From positions 558,001 through 622,000 of the forward strand of contig CATOSB010000004.1 in NCBI GenBank assembly GCA_951812305.1: a stretch of 64,000 nucleotides of DNA. Reading direction: 5' to 3'. This document shows positions 7,707 to 16,106 of the stretch, in pieces. Each line of letters opens with the position of its first letter. Within the stretch, counting starts at the first letter, position 1. The translations under genes and the position numbers were made by a program. This DNA comes from an uncultured Paracoccaceae bacterium (GTDB lineage Bacteria > Pseudomonadota > Alphaproteobacteria > Rhodobacterales > Rhodobacteraceae). Under the pieces are notes generated by a model that saw nothing but the letters and a program-made list of their open reading frames with translations, searched no databases and was not told the DNA's origin.

Positions 7707-10169
7707 CTATTCCGCTGGCATCAGCACCGTGACGCCGACCGCCGCCGCACGTGCAAGATCTGGATCAAGCGACATTGGAATATATTCACCACGCCGCCAG
7801 AGAACACCAAGGTCATCATAGTAACGGCTGAAAGGATGGCCTGATTGCCCGGTCGCGGTAATGAACAGCGACGAATCCGGATCACCGAAATCATAGACCC
7901 CGCGATACCCTGCACCATGCACATTCAGGAACGGTTCATCCCCCGTGCCGGATACTCGCCCCCGCAGCAACGTGTTGTCGCCCCCGGACGTCGATTGGCG
8001 GATGTTCACCAGCCATTTCAGCACTGGGACCTCGCCCAAGACCTGATGATCGTGGCGTGCCTCGTGGGCATCACCCCAGCGCAGGGATTCCAGCGTGCCG
8101 CCGATCTCCTCGTCGATCCAGATCAGCGCGTCATCCAGCGCCATTCGCGCAATGTCGGTGCAGGATTCCTTTGGTGCGGATTGCAGGATGTCACACCAGA
8201 TCGAAGCACCGAAAATGTCGCGATAAACGCGCTCGATGAACAAAGGCTCCAGATGGCGGAACTCGTTGGCCAGCGGCCCAAGTTCATCGCGGATCAACCG
8301 ATCCTGTAGTGCCCGCATCCACGCCGAATAGATCAGTGGTTCGGGCAGATGTTCATTCATCTCGCCATTCCAGTCGGCCAGTCGCGAAAGCGCATCCTGC
8401 CTGCGCCGTTCCTGCGTGCCTGCTGGGGCGGGTTCGCCCGTGAACCAAAGGTCTTTGGCAACCAGTGGAAGCAAAGCACGTGCTGTCGGGCTGACCTCAT
8501 CCAGTTGTGAGTCGATAAAACTTTCGCGCGTATGCACCTCGCGGTTCTGCATCAGAAATCGCCAACGTTGAACCCGCTGCGTGTCGCCGTAGGAATGGCT
8601 GACATGAAGCGGAAAGGGTCGCTCAACGGTCTTGTTGTTGGTATTGCCGACAATACCGCCGGCCGGAGAGATAAATTCAGGGTTCGAGGTGTAGTTCATC
8701 CGCCCCTGCCACCGGTTTTCGGCCACCCAGCCCGGCGTCGGAATCCGGCCTTGCGTCTGATGGCGTGCATCGCGCTTGGGCATCGCACCGATGGTCTTCA
8801 TCGCCACCGTCTGGCTGTCGGCAAGTGTAAGGTTCTGGCTGGGCGCGATGAACAATTCACCCGCGTTAATAGCATCACCAACATCACTTGCCTGCATCAA
8901 GCGATAGGCCGCCGTCATCGAGGTGTCCGCGGGCGACAACGCCGTCCATGCGAGCGCGGAGACATGGCCTTCTGGTGTGATCGCGCCGAGTTTGAACAGG
9001 TGTCCGGGCAAGACGGGGCCATTTTCCGTCCATTGCAATTTGAACGTGACCGGCTCTGCGTCTTTAACCTGAACGATAGAGTCCCGCGCCAGCATTGGTT
9101 TGAAGCCCTCCGGCGTCAGCACCTCGTCCGAGTTATCCGGGTTCAGTTGTTCTATGAAAATATCCTGATCATCGAGGTAAGATGAGGTGATCCCCCAGCC
9201 GACATCATCGGACCGCCCCACCAGCACAACCGGCATCCCCGGAATGGTACCGCCGATGACACCGCCTGTCGCAAGCTCCAGCCGTGCGAGATACCAGGTG
9301 CCGGGTGCCGAAAACCCAAGATGCGGATCGTTGGCCAAAAGTGTGCCACCGCTGGCAGAGCGTGACGGCGCGGCGGCCCACGCGTTTGACGCGCCACTCA
9401 ACCCGCGAGGCGGGTTCGGGGTCAGGCCATGCGTTGAATGCGGTTCAGCCTCGGCGTAACGCGGCAGGGTGGGGAACAGGGCAGCGTATTCCGGCAGGGC
9501 GGCGATACCTGCACCCGGTGAGTCGGGCAGTATATCCACCAGCCGGTCATTTCTTAGAATGAGCGACGCGCGCGCGCGCAGCACTTCCTCTTCCAGATGC
9601 CCGGCCAATTGCAGCGCCATGATCTTAACAATCGCCAGCGAATCCGCGGGTTGCCACGGCGCAATCTGGTTGGAGAACAGGAAGTTTTCCGGGGCGCCAC
9701 GCCCCAGTGCCTCGGCATTCACCTCGTTCAGCCATGTATTCACGCCCGCCGAATAAGCCTTCAGCGCCATCATTGTCGGCTCATCCTGTGCCTCGACCGA
9801 CTGGACGGCGAGATTGTAAAGATCGAGTCGGCGCAGCAATTCGTCGATGTTCAGCCTGCGGGTGCCAAACAATTCAGACAACCGCCCCTGCGCTGTGCGT
9901 CGCAGCATCGTCATTTGCCAAAGGCGATCTTGCGCATGGGCATATCCGAGCCCGAAAAATACATCGGCATCCGTGCCCGCGAAGATATGCGGTACGTTCG
10001 AATTGTTGCGCACAATCTCGACCGGCGTGGTGATACCCGGAACGGTACGGGTCTGGCTGTAATCCGGCAGGGATCGCGTCGCGAACCAATAGGCGATGAC
10101 ACCGGCCAACACGGCAATTCCCACCAAAATGGTGAGAAGGCGCATAAGCCATCTAAATGTCAGGGCCAT
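7707..10169 (-). CDS. Penicillin/acyl-homoserine-lactone acylase family Ntn hydrolase
   Basis: This is an 820-residue amidohydrolase of the penicillin acylase (PF01804) family, made as a precursor that cleaves itself before a catalytic serine. The N-terminus has one hydrophobic segment (about residues 9-27), so the enzyme is exported or membrane-anchored. The alpha-chain signature GLGYAHAQDRLWQM is at 73-86. The autocleavage site is SGA/SNAWA, which makes Ser261 the likely N-terminal nucleophile of the beta chain. Length fits the family. Substrate cannot be told from sequence; penicillin G, cephalosporin-type amides and acyl-homoserine lactones are all known for relatives. It stands alone, facing hflX, and is divergent from the dehydrogenase at 10253. 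Confidence 0.9.
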   Translation of the reverse strand: MALTFRWLMRLLTILVGIAVLAGVIAYWFATRSLPDYSQTRTVPGITTPVEIVRNNSNVPHIFAGTDADVFFGLGYAHAQDRLWQMTMLRRTAQGRLSELFGTRRLNIDELLRRLDLYNLAVQSVEAQDEPTMMALKAYSAGVNTWLNEVNAEALGRGAPENFLFSNQIAPWQPADSLAIVKIMALQLAGHLEEEVLRARASLILRNDRLVDILPDSPGAGIAALPEYAALFPTLPRYAEAEPHSTHGLTPNPPRGLSGASNAWAAAPSRSASGGTLLANDPHLGFSAPGTWYLARLELATGGVIGGTIPGMPVVLVGRSDDVGWGITSSYLDDQDIFIEQLNPDNSDEVLTPEGFKPMLARDSIVQVKDAEPVTFKLQWTENGPVLPGHLFKLGAITPEGHVSALAWTALSPADTSMTAAYRLMQASDVGDAINAGELFIAPSQNLTLADSQTVAMKTIGAMPKRDARHQTQGRIPTPGWVAENRWQGRMNYTSNPEFISPAGGIVGNTNNKTVERPFPLHVSHSYGDTQRVQRWRFLMQNREVHTRESFIDSQLDEVSPTARALLPLVAKDLWFTGEPAPAGTQERRRQDALSRLADWNGEMNEHLPEPLIYSAWMRALQDRLIRDELGPLANEFRHLEPLFIERVYRDIFGASIWCDILQSAPKESCTDIARMALDDALIWIDEEIGGTLESLRWGDAHEARHDHQVLGEVPVLKWLVNIRQSTSGGDNTLLRGRVSGTGDEPFLNVHGAGYRGVYDFGDPDSSLFITATGQSGHPFSRYYDDLGVLWRRGEYIPMSLDPDLARAAAVGVTVLMPAE

Positions 10170-10252
10170 TTCGTCCTTCCCGGTTGAGACATGAGCGCTG
10201 AGCCGCTAGTTAATCGAGACGCAGCATCACACGCAATGGGGGACAATGAGTT

Positions 10253-11128
10253 ATGGCGAAAGTCGCATTTCTGGGCCTTGGGGTTATGGGTTATCCGATG
10301 GCCGGGTTTCTGGCGAAGGCGGGGCACGAGGTAACTGTCTACAACCGCACGACGACGAAGGCAGAGGCGTGGGCATCGGAGTTTGGTGGCAGTTTTGGCA
10401 CCACACCGCGCGAGGCCGCTGAGGGCGCAGAATTCGTGATGAGCTGTGTAGGCAACGATGACGACCTGCGTTCGGTCTGTCTGGGCGATGATGGCGCCTT
10501 TGCCGGGATGAGCGATGGTTCGGTATTCGTCGATCATACAACGGTGTCGGCCGCCGTGACCCGCGAACTTTATGCCGTCGGCGCGAACGACGGAATTTCC
10601 TTTGTCGATGCGCCGATTTCCGGTGGGCAGGCGGGGGCAGAGAACGGCCAACTCGTCGTGATGTGTGGTGGCGATCAAACGGCCTTTGATGCCGCAGAAC
10701 CACTGATTGATTGCTATTCCAAACTGTGTCGACGTCTTGGCGAAAGCGGTGCAGGCCAACTTACCAAGATGGTCAACCAGATCTGTATTGCCGGGCTGGT
10801 TCAAGGGCTGTCTGAGGGATTACATTTTGCAGAGAAGGCGGGGCTGGACGGCCGTGCAGTGGTAGAGGTGATCGGTGGCGGGGCTGCGGGATCCTGGCAG
10901 ATGGTCAATCGCTACGAGACGATGATCGATGATGAGTTCGAACACGGCTTTGCGGTCGACTGGATGCGCAAGGATCTTGGCATCGTGTTGCAGGCGGCAA
11001 ATGAGAACGGCGCATCACTGCCCGTCACGGCGCTGGTCGATCAGTTTTACAAGGACGTGCAGAAAATGGGTGGCGGTCGCTGGGATACATCGAGTCTGTT
11101 CGCACGGCTGCGCAAGCTGGACGGGTGA
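10253..11128 (+). CDS. NAD(P)-dependent beta-hydroxyacid dehydrogenase (3-hydroxyisobutyrate dehydrogenase family)
   Basis: This cytoplasmic oxidoreductase of 291 residues has an N-terminal Rossmann domain starting FLGLGVMGYPMA and a C-terminal all-helical domain. The substrate-binding signature DAPISGGQAGAENG lies near residue 121, and the catalytic lysine is in the QLTKMVNQI segment near 172. The family includes 3-hydroxyisobutyrate, tartronate-semialdehyde and related dehydrogenases; specificity is not decided by these motifs. It is monocistronic, with about 90 bp to the convergent dsbB. Confidence 0.88.
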   Translation: MAKVAFLGLGVMGYPMAGFLAKAGHEVTVYNRTTTKAEAWASEFGGSFGTTPREAAEGAEFVMSCVGNDDDLRSVCLGDDGAFAGMSDGSVFVDHTTVSAAVTRELYAVGANDGISFVDAPISGGQAGAENGQLVVMCGGDQTAFDAAEPLIDCYSKLCRRLGESGAGQLTKMVNQICIAGLVQGLSEGLHFAEKAGLDGRAVVEVIGGGAAGSWQMVNRYETMIDDEFEHGFAVDWMRKDLGIVLQAANENGASLPVTALVDQFYKDVQKMGGGRWDTSSLFARLRKLDG

Positions 11129-11220
11129 GTGGTGATCAGATTGCATTTGCGCGACACTAATTATGTGGCCGCTACTTCACCCAAAGTCGCGAATGCATAT
11201 TTATAAACGAGAAGAGGATC

Positions 11221-11682
11221 TTAGGTGGTTTTCTTCACAAAGGCGGCGAGCCAGATTGCGGCGAGGCCAAAGCTGATGATTGCGTTCCAGCTTGCCATTG
11301 AAACGCTTAGGAACTCCCAGGCGACCTCATCGCAGCGAACCAAAGGTGCGGTCATGATCTGTTCAAGAAGATCATCGGTCGACAGGCCGCCGATATCGCC
11401 GCTGGAACAACTGGTCGGCCCCTGCCACCAGCCGCGCTCAACCCCGGTGTGGTAAACGCCGATTCCACCCGTCGTGGCCGCGGCGAACGCGCCAAGAATG
11501 GACAGGGGCATGCGGGGAAGCAGCACGGCGAAGACCCCGATCACAACCGCTGCACCGTGTGGCCAGCGTTGCCAGATGCACATTTTGCACGGCGCAAATC
11601 CGAGATATTGAAAACCCCATGCCCCCAAAAGCATTGCAGCTGACCCGCCAGCGGCAAGAATGATCAACTGGTTACGTGTCAT
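11221..11682 (-). CDS. dsbB: DsbB-like disulfide bond formation protein B
   Basis: This 153-residue inner-membrane protein has four hydrophobic helices. The first periplasmic cysteine pair appears as PCKMCIWQRWPH right after helix 1, and a second periplasmic pair lies in the TSCSSG segment plus a later cysteine (VRCDE). The family reoxidises DsbA and passes electrons to quinone. The start ATG overlaps the stop of the upstream DedA-like gene by 4 bp (ATGA), so the two are translationally coupled. Confidence 0.88.
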   Translation of the reverse strand: MTRNQLIILAAGGSAAMLLGAWGFQYLGFAPCKMCIWQRWPHGAAVVIGVFAVLLPRMPLSILGAFAAATTGGIGVYHTGVERGWWQGPTSCSSGDIGGLSTDDLLEQIMTAPLVRCDEVAWEFLSVSMASWNAIISFGLAAIWLAAFVKKTT

Positions 11683-12257
11683 AAGACCCTCAGAATCAGG
11701 AATCCGCCGATCAGAAGTATGACAAACAGCGTGAACATCAACCCAAGGCGCCGTTCGATGAAATCACGAATAGGTGCGCCATATTTCCACAACAGTGCGG
11801 CAACGATGAAGAACCTTAGGCCGCGGGCAAGTATCGACGTCGCGATGAATGTCATCAACGGCATTCCGGTCCAGCCCGACATGATCGTGATGACCTTGTA
11901 AGGGAAGGGGGTCAGTCCAGCGATCAGCACCGCCCAGAAACCATAGTCGTTGAATTGCGTATTGAATTCGGCCATCGCCTCGCCCTTGCCGAGGCTTGCA
12001 AGGATCGGCTGGCCGATCTGTTCGAAGGCAAATGTGCCAATGGCGTATCCTAGCATCCCGCCCAGAACCGATGACACAAGACAGACCGTCGCGATCCAGA
12101 AGGCGCGATGTGGTGCAGCCAGGATCATCGGGATCATCAGAATGTCCGGAGGGATGGGAAAAACCGAGCTTTCAATAAAAGCCACAAATGCCAATGCCCA
12201 AATAGCGTACGGCTTGGCCGCAAGACCCATAGTCCAGTCGTAAAGCGCTTTGATCAT
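11679..12257 (-). CDS. YqaA/DedA-family membrane protein
   Basis: This membrane protein of about 192 residues belongs to the SNARE-associated/VTT (DedA) superfamily, with the family-like segments ESSVFPIPPDILMIP, GMLGYAIG and GLTPFPYKVITI. VTT-domain proteins are lipid scramblases or flippases of the inner membrane; the role of this subgroup is not established. I use the ATG at 12257 because a longer frame would run into the tRNA-Leu gene and adds a non-conserved, Arg-rich leader. It forms a two-gene operon with dsbB. Confidence 0.82.
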   Translation of the reverse strand: MIKALYDWTMGLAAKPYAIWALAFVAFIESSVFPIPPDILMIPMILAAPHRAFWIATVCLVSSVLGGMLGYAIGTFAFEQIGQPILASLGKGEAMAEFNTQFNDYGFWAVLIAGLTPFPYKVITIMSGWTGMPLMTFIATSILARGLRFFIVAALLWKYGAPIRDFIERRLGLMFTLFVILLIGGFLILRVL

Positions 12258-12368
12258 GGCTGCTCTGGTTTGTTTTCCGCTCTTAGGCCATGTGAGGCGT
12301 GTCAGGTCAAGCATACGGATTGGGGCTGGACGCCGCAGCGCGGTTTGGCTAGTCACACGGCTCAGGTG

Positions 12369-12454
12369 GCCCGAGTGGCGGAATGGTAGACGCAGGGGAT
12401 TCAAAATCCCCCGCCTTCACGGGCGTGAGAGTTCGAGTCTCTCCTCGGGCACCA
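12369..12454 (+). tRNA. tRNA-Leu (anticodon CAA)
   Basis: This 86-nt tRNA has acceptor stem GCCCGAG/CTCGGGC, a D arm with GTGGCGGAATGGTAGAC, an anticodon stem GGGGA/TCCCC around loop TTCAAAA, and a long class II variable arm. It also has a GTTCGAGTC T arm and an encoded CCA end. The anticodon CAA is at 12402-12404 and reads UUG. The long variable arm supports leucine identity. No integrase or duplicated tRNA end is seen nearby. Confidence 0.97.
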
Positions 12455-12503
12455 GAGCAAACAGGGCGTTTTGAAAATCACCGCTCGTCGGCGCGTCACG
12501 CCC

Positions 12504-12881
12504 TTATTTCGGCATCATGAAGAACTCTTCGCGGGCGATCATGCCGTCCTCCACCGTATAAATTGCGACCTCGCGTAATGTCATTTGGCGACCGGTGGCT
12601 TTTTGCGTCACTTCAGCCTTGTACCGCACCCCAAACCGATTGGGCGGATGGACATAGGGGCCATCTGCTTCAAGCTTTTGGATGTTGTGTGTTGCCACCC
12701 AATCCTCTCTCTTCGCCTTTATGGCGTCGCGCCCCTTTGCGATGCGCACATCGCGTCCGGGCGGGACAACGGCTTCCACCGATTGCGCGTTTTCGGCGTA
12801 AACTTCGTCGATATGCGTAATGCCACGACGTTTCCGCATCGCTTGGACGAATTTTCTCCCGAGTTTGACCAGATCTTCCAT
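12504..12881 (-). CDS. NTF2-like (SnoaL-type) protein of unknown function
   Basis: This small protein of about 125 residues has the pattern of an NTF2-like alpha/beta cone: an N-terminal helix (VKLGRKFVQAMRK), then YAENAQSVEAV and a beta-rich C-terminal half ending VAIYTVEDGMIAREEFF. Proteins of this fold act as isomerases, hydrolases or simple binding modules, and no catalytic residue can be assigned. The start at 12881 is supported by an AGGAG ribosome-binding site 8 bp upstream. It is a single gene between tRNA-Leu and the hotdog-KAS-ACP operon. Confidence 0.7.
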   Translation of the reverse strand: MEDLVKLGRKFVQAMRKRRGITHIDEVYAENAQSVEAVVPPGRDVRIAKGRDAIKAKREDWVATHNIQKLEADGPYVHPPNRFGVRYKAEVTQKATGRQMTLREVAIYTVEDGMIAREEFFMMPK

Positions 12882-13008
12882 GCGCGTGCTCCTCTCGTTT
12901 GCGATGAGCATAGCGGGTATTCGGGGCCCGTAACTTGACCCGGATCAAAGGCGCACCGCCAGGTTTTGATATTTGGGCGCGACACGGCCGGCCCACAGCG
13001 AGGTAGGT

Positions 13009-13770
13009 TCAGCCAGCGGTGGGCGCCAACACCAAATCCGCTATCGCAACACTACGGGCGTCCCTGGTGTACATATAGGTGCGCGCGCGGTCCGGGCCGC
13101 GTGATTGAACCGAAACTCTGAAGTCTTCATCCACGATCAACGGCGCAACGAAGCGTGCGCGCATAGATGCTGCCTTGAGCCCTGCTCGTTCAATAAACGG
13201 TTGGCACAATGCCAACAGCAACATCCCTGGAACCAACGGCGCCTCAAGGCCGAGTTCGGCCGCAACGCGTTGATCGCGGTGGATCGGGTTTACATCGCCC
13301 GACAGCGCAACATATCGGTCGATCTGGTCTTGAGAAATGTGCATTATACCCGACCGGGTGAGATCGCCAATCGCATCAACATTGCGCAATGTGACTGGTT
13401 TCAGATTGCCCAAATCCTGCGTCCCGATGCGCCGGAGGGCGAGGGTCATCGTTTGATGCAGGGTGTCGCCTTCGGAAATGGAAAGGCTAATTTCAATTCG
13501 CCTTTCCTTTGCATCTCTCGTTCCGTCGACATTTAGCGGCCTCTCCGTTGGAAGTGGCATGTGAAAGTTCATCGCCTGATAGTCGTGGATCAGCATCTCG
13601 CCGTCATTTGATTGAGGCAGCGCAAGCAATTTCCGGACCGGCGGATGCCTGGACATGGTGACGGCGGCAAAATACGGTTGGTTGCTCGTGTTTTGGCCGG
13701 TGATGTCCGTGATCAGGTCGCGCATCGCATCGCAATCAGCGCACGATATGCCATCGATGATTGGTGTCAC
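13009..13770 (-). CDS. MaoC-like hotdog-fold dehydratase
   Basis: This 253-residue protein has a C-terminal MaoC-like hotdog domain: YVALSGDVNPIHRD is the hydratase-2 motif, with the catalytic Asp and His, followed by VPGMLLLALCQPF. The N-terminal half resembles a degenerate second hotdog. Such proteins hydrate enoyl thioesters or dehydrate 3-hydroxyacyl thioesters. Its start overlaps the stop of the ketosynthase gene by 4 bp, so it is the third gene of an ACP-KAS-dehydratase operon and probably acts on ACP-bound chains. Confidence 0.82.
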   Translation of the reverse strand: MTPIIDGISCADCDAMRDLITDITGQNTSNQPYFAAVTMSRHPPVRKLLALPQSNDGEMLIHDYQAMNFHMPLPTERPLNVDGTRDAKERRIEISLSISEGDTLHQTMTLALRRIGTQDLGNLKPVTLRNVDAIGDLTRSGIMHISQDQIDRYVALSGDVNPIHRDQRVAAELGLEAPLVPGMLLLALCQPFIERAGLKAASMRARFVAPLIVDEDFRVSVQSRGPDRARTYMYTRDARSVAIADLVLAPTAG

Positions 13771-14981
13771 CCGGTGAAGGTCCCAAACGCCAGCGTTGCG
13801 TTGACACCGCCAAAGGCAAATGAGTTAGACAAAACATGAGAAGTTTCAATCGGCTGCGCGGTATCCTTCACCGGAATCAGTCCGACTTTTTCGTCAAACG
13901 TTGTGTAATTCACGTTCGGCGGGGCAACTTGTTCGCGCAGGGCTCCAAGCGCGACGATGGCCTCAATCGCACCGGCTCCGCCAAGCGCGTGGCCATGTAC
14001 CGGCTTGGTAGACGACACCGCGATGCCGTCCAGTTTGTCGCCGAAGACGCGCCGCATCGCTTCTGCCTCTGACACATCATTGGCAACAGTGCCGGTGCCG
14101 TGTGCGTTGACATAACCGATGTCAGCGGCCTCGATCCCGGCCTCGGTCAAGGCCATTTGCATTGCAGCGGCGGCACCGCTCGGGTCGGGGCGCAACAGAT
14201 CGCCTGCGTCGCTTGATGTGCCGTAACCCACGACCTCGGCCAGAATTTTAGCCCCCCGCGCCGTTGCGCTTTCCAGACCTTCAACCACCAGAATGCCAGC
14301 ACCTTCGCCCAGAACCATGCCGTTGCGATCATGCGAAAACGGGCGGCAAAGGGTCGGGCTCAAAACCCGCAAATATTCCCAGGCCCGGAACACTCCAGCC
14401 ACGACGCACGCCTCTGTACCGCCGGTGATACAACGCGTCAGCATCCCCGACTTTATCATGTGATAGGCCAACCCGATCGATTGGCTGGCCGAGGAACAGG
14501 CGGTGGAGTTGCAGTAAACCGGCCCCTTCGCGCCATAGGTCATCGAAATCCAGCTTGCCGCCGCATTTGTCATAATCTTGGGGATCGACATCGGGTCCAT
14601 CCGGACGCCGGTGTCATGCGCGAAATTCCAGTAATTGTCGTCCAGCGTTCTGGCGCCACCGAAACCAGAACCAACGATGACGCCAGTTTCATCGCCAAGT
14701 TCACCCTTCAGCCCGGATTGTGACAGGGCCTCTTCGGCGGCGATCAGCGCATAACTTGTCACCGGATCCTGCATCCGTGGACGAAAATTGATCTGGTTGT
14801 CTGTCACAGCGTCAGACGGGACGCCCGCAGCTTTCAACACTTTCTGCGAGGGGATGCGATCAAACAATGTTTCCCGAACACCCGAGACTCCATCGCGCGC
14901 AGCTTCCCAAAGCGTTTCGGCGCCGTAACCGCAGGCCGAGATGGCCCCCATCCCGGTGATGACAACCCGGGTTCCCGTCAT
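13767..14981 (-). CDS. Beta-ketoacyl-ACP synthase (KAS I/II family)
   Basis: This 404-residue thiolase-fold condensing enzyme has the full catalytic triad: nucleophile Cys162 in NSTACSSASQ, His294 in NAHGTGT and His331 in GHALGGAGA. Length and layout match FabB/FabF. It overlaps the ACP gene by one base (TGATG) and the MaoC-like gene by four, which suggests a dedicated chain-elongation unit rather than the housekeeping fabF, normally found beside acpP and fabD/G. Product length is unknown. Confidence 0.9.
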   Translation of the reverse strand: MTGTRVVITGMGAISACGYGAETLWEAARDGVSGVRETLFDRIPSQKVLKAAGVPSDAVTDNQINFRPRMQDPVTSYALIAAEEALSQSGLKGELGDETGVIVGSGFGGARTLDDNYWNFAHDTGVRMDPMSIPKIMTNAAASWISMTYGAKGPVYCNSTACSSASQSIGLAYHMIKSGMLTRCITGGTEACVVAGVFRAWEYLRVLSPTLCRPFSHDRNGMVLGEGAGILVVEGLESATARGAKILAEVVGYGTSSDAGDLLRPDPSGAAAAMQMALTEAGIEAADIGYVNAHGTGTVANDVSEAEAMRRVFGDKLDGIAVSSTKPVHGHALGGAGAIEAIVALGALREQVAPPNVNYTTFDEKVGLIPVKDTAQPIETSHVLSNSFAFGGVNATLAFGTFTG

Positions 14982-15271
14982 CAGGCGCCTTTTTCCGCCG
15001 CGATTTTCTGTGTCGCGAGGTCAAGCAAATCCTGCACCGTGGTCATCTCAGCGATTTCATTATCGACCGAGATGTAAACATCGTACTTTTCTTCGATAGC
15101 CATCAGGATCATGACAAAATCCGCCGACGCGATATCCAGTGCCTCCAACTTGGTAGAGGCCTGCAAGTCTGCACGCTCAAGCATGGCTTCTTCGGCGACC
15201 AGATCCAGCAAGTCGTTCTGAAGCTTTTTGTTTTCGGCGTCGCCGTTGCTCATCCTCGGTCCCCGGGCCAT
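14981..15271 (-). CDS. Acyl carrier protein, divergent
   Basis: This 96-residue acidic protein has the ACP four-helix pattern. The phosphopantetheine site is a modified version: instead of the usual DSL it reads IASADF with the carrier Ser49 kept, followed by VMILMAIEEKYDV as helix II. It may start at 15271 or at the ATG at 15253; neither has an ideally spaced Shine-Dalgarno. It is the first gene of the ACP-KAS-MaoC operon and divergent from plsC with only 44 bp between them. Confidence 0.85.
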   Translation of the reverse strand: MARGPRMSNGDAENKKLQNDLLDLVAEEAMLERADLQASTKLEALDIASADFVMILMAIEEKYDVYISVDNEIAEMTTVQDLLDLATQKIAAEKGA

Positions 15272-15315
15272 AAGGTCGGTGCCATTAGAGATAATTCAAA
15301 GCGGAACGCAAGCCA

Positions 15316-16026
15316 ATGCCCGCCAGCAGTGACAATCACGCAATGATCGGCTTTCGCTCTGTGCTTTTTTTTCTGGTTTGCGCGCTGTTGTCATTGGTAT
15401 TTTTCATCTTCCTGCCGCTTGTGTTTGTGCCGCTGAAATATGGTTGGCCGGTCTGGCGGTTTTTTGTGTCGCTGCAACTATTATTTCTGAGAATTATTTG
15501 CCGCCAAAGTTACGAAATCGTTGGTCGAGGGAATCTGCCGAACGAGACCGCGATTTTGGCCTGTCGGCACGAAGCCGCATGGGAGACATTTGTTCTGCCG
15601 GTGATTTTCGACAATCCCGCCGTCTTTTTAAAAGAGGAAATCTTGCGATATCCCGTCGCAGGATCCATTGCTCGTGCTCTGGGATATATCGGCGTGGACA
15701 GAAGCGGTTCTTTGGAAAAAACCCGCGAGGTCATCGACGATGCCAAATCGAAAGCCCGGGATGGGCGAAGCTTTCTGATTTTTCCAAACGGAACCCGAAA
15801 CCCCGCGCACAGATTTCGTGTGCAAACTGGCGTCGCTGTCCTTTACCGCGCTTTGTCACTGCCATGTGCACCGGTCGTGTTGAACAGCGGCACGTTCTGG
15901 CCACACAAAAGCTGGCAGATAAAACCGGGGACCATCACCGTTCGCGTTCTGCCGCCGATTCCGGCGGGTTTGCGGACCCGCGACTTTGTCGACAAGCTCA
16001 CCAATGATCTAAAGGAACCCGCCTGA
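15316..16026 (+). CDS. 1-acyl-sn-glycerol-3-phosphate acyltransferase family (PlsC-like)
   Basis: This 236-residue membrane-associated acyltransferase has two N-terminal hydrophobic helices (about 15-60). Motif I is the variant CRHEAAWETF, with the histidine present but the usual HX4D aspartate replaced by Glu. Motif III is FPNGTR, a variant of FPEGTR. These variations are common in alphaproteobacterial lyso-acyltransferases, so activity is plausible. Because it shares a short divergent promoter region with a private ACP-KAS-dehydratase operon, it may transfer the acyl group made by that operon (inference). Confidence 0.82.
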   Translation: MPASSDNHAMIGFRSVLFFLVCALLSLVFFIFLPLVFVPLKYGWPVWRFFVSLQLLFLRIICRQSYEIVGRGNLPNETAILACRHEAAWETFVLPVIFDNPAVFLKEEILRYPVAGSIARALGYIGVDRSGSLEKTREVIDDAKSKARDGRSFLIFPNGTRNPAHRFRVQTGVAVLYRALSLPCAPVVLNSGTFWPHKSWQIKPGTITVRVLPPIPAGLRTRDFVDKLTNDLKEPA

Positions 16027-16106
16027 TTCCGGCAAGGCGGGGTCGTTTTCAAACAGGGCTAGGACGTGGAAACATGCTTTAGCCTGCAGAAAGGGAGGCG
16101 CAGCAC

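Noticed and set aside
12369..12454. tRNA-Leu as an integration site of a genomic island
   Set aside because: No integrase gene or repeated tRNA 3' end is visible on either side, and neighbouring genes look ordinary.
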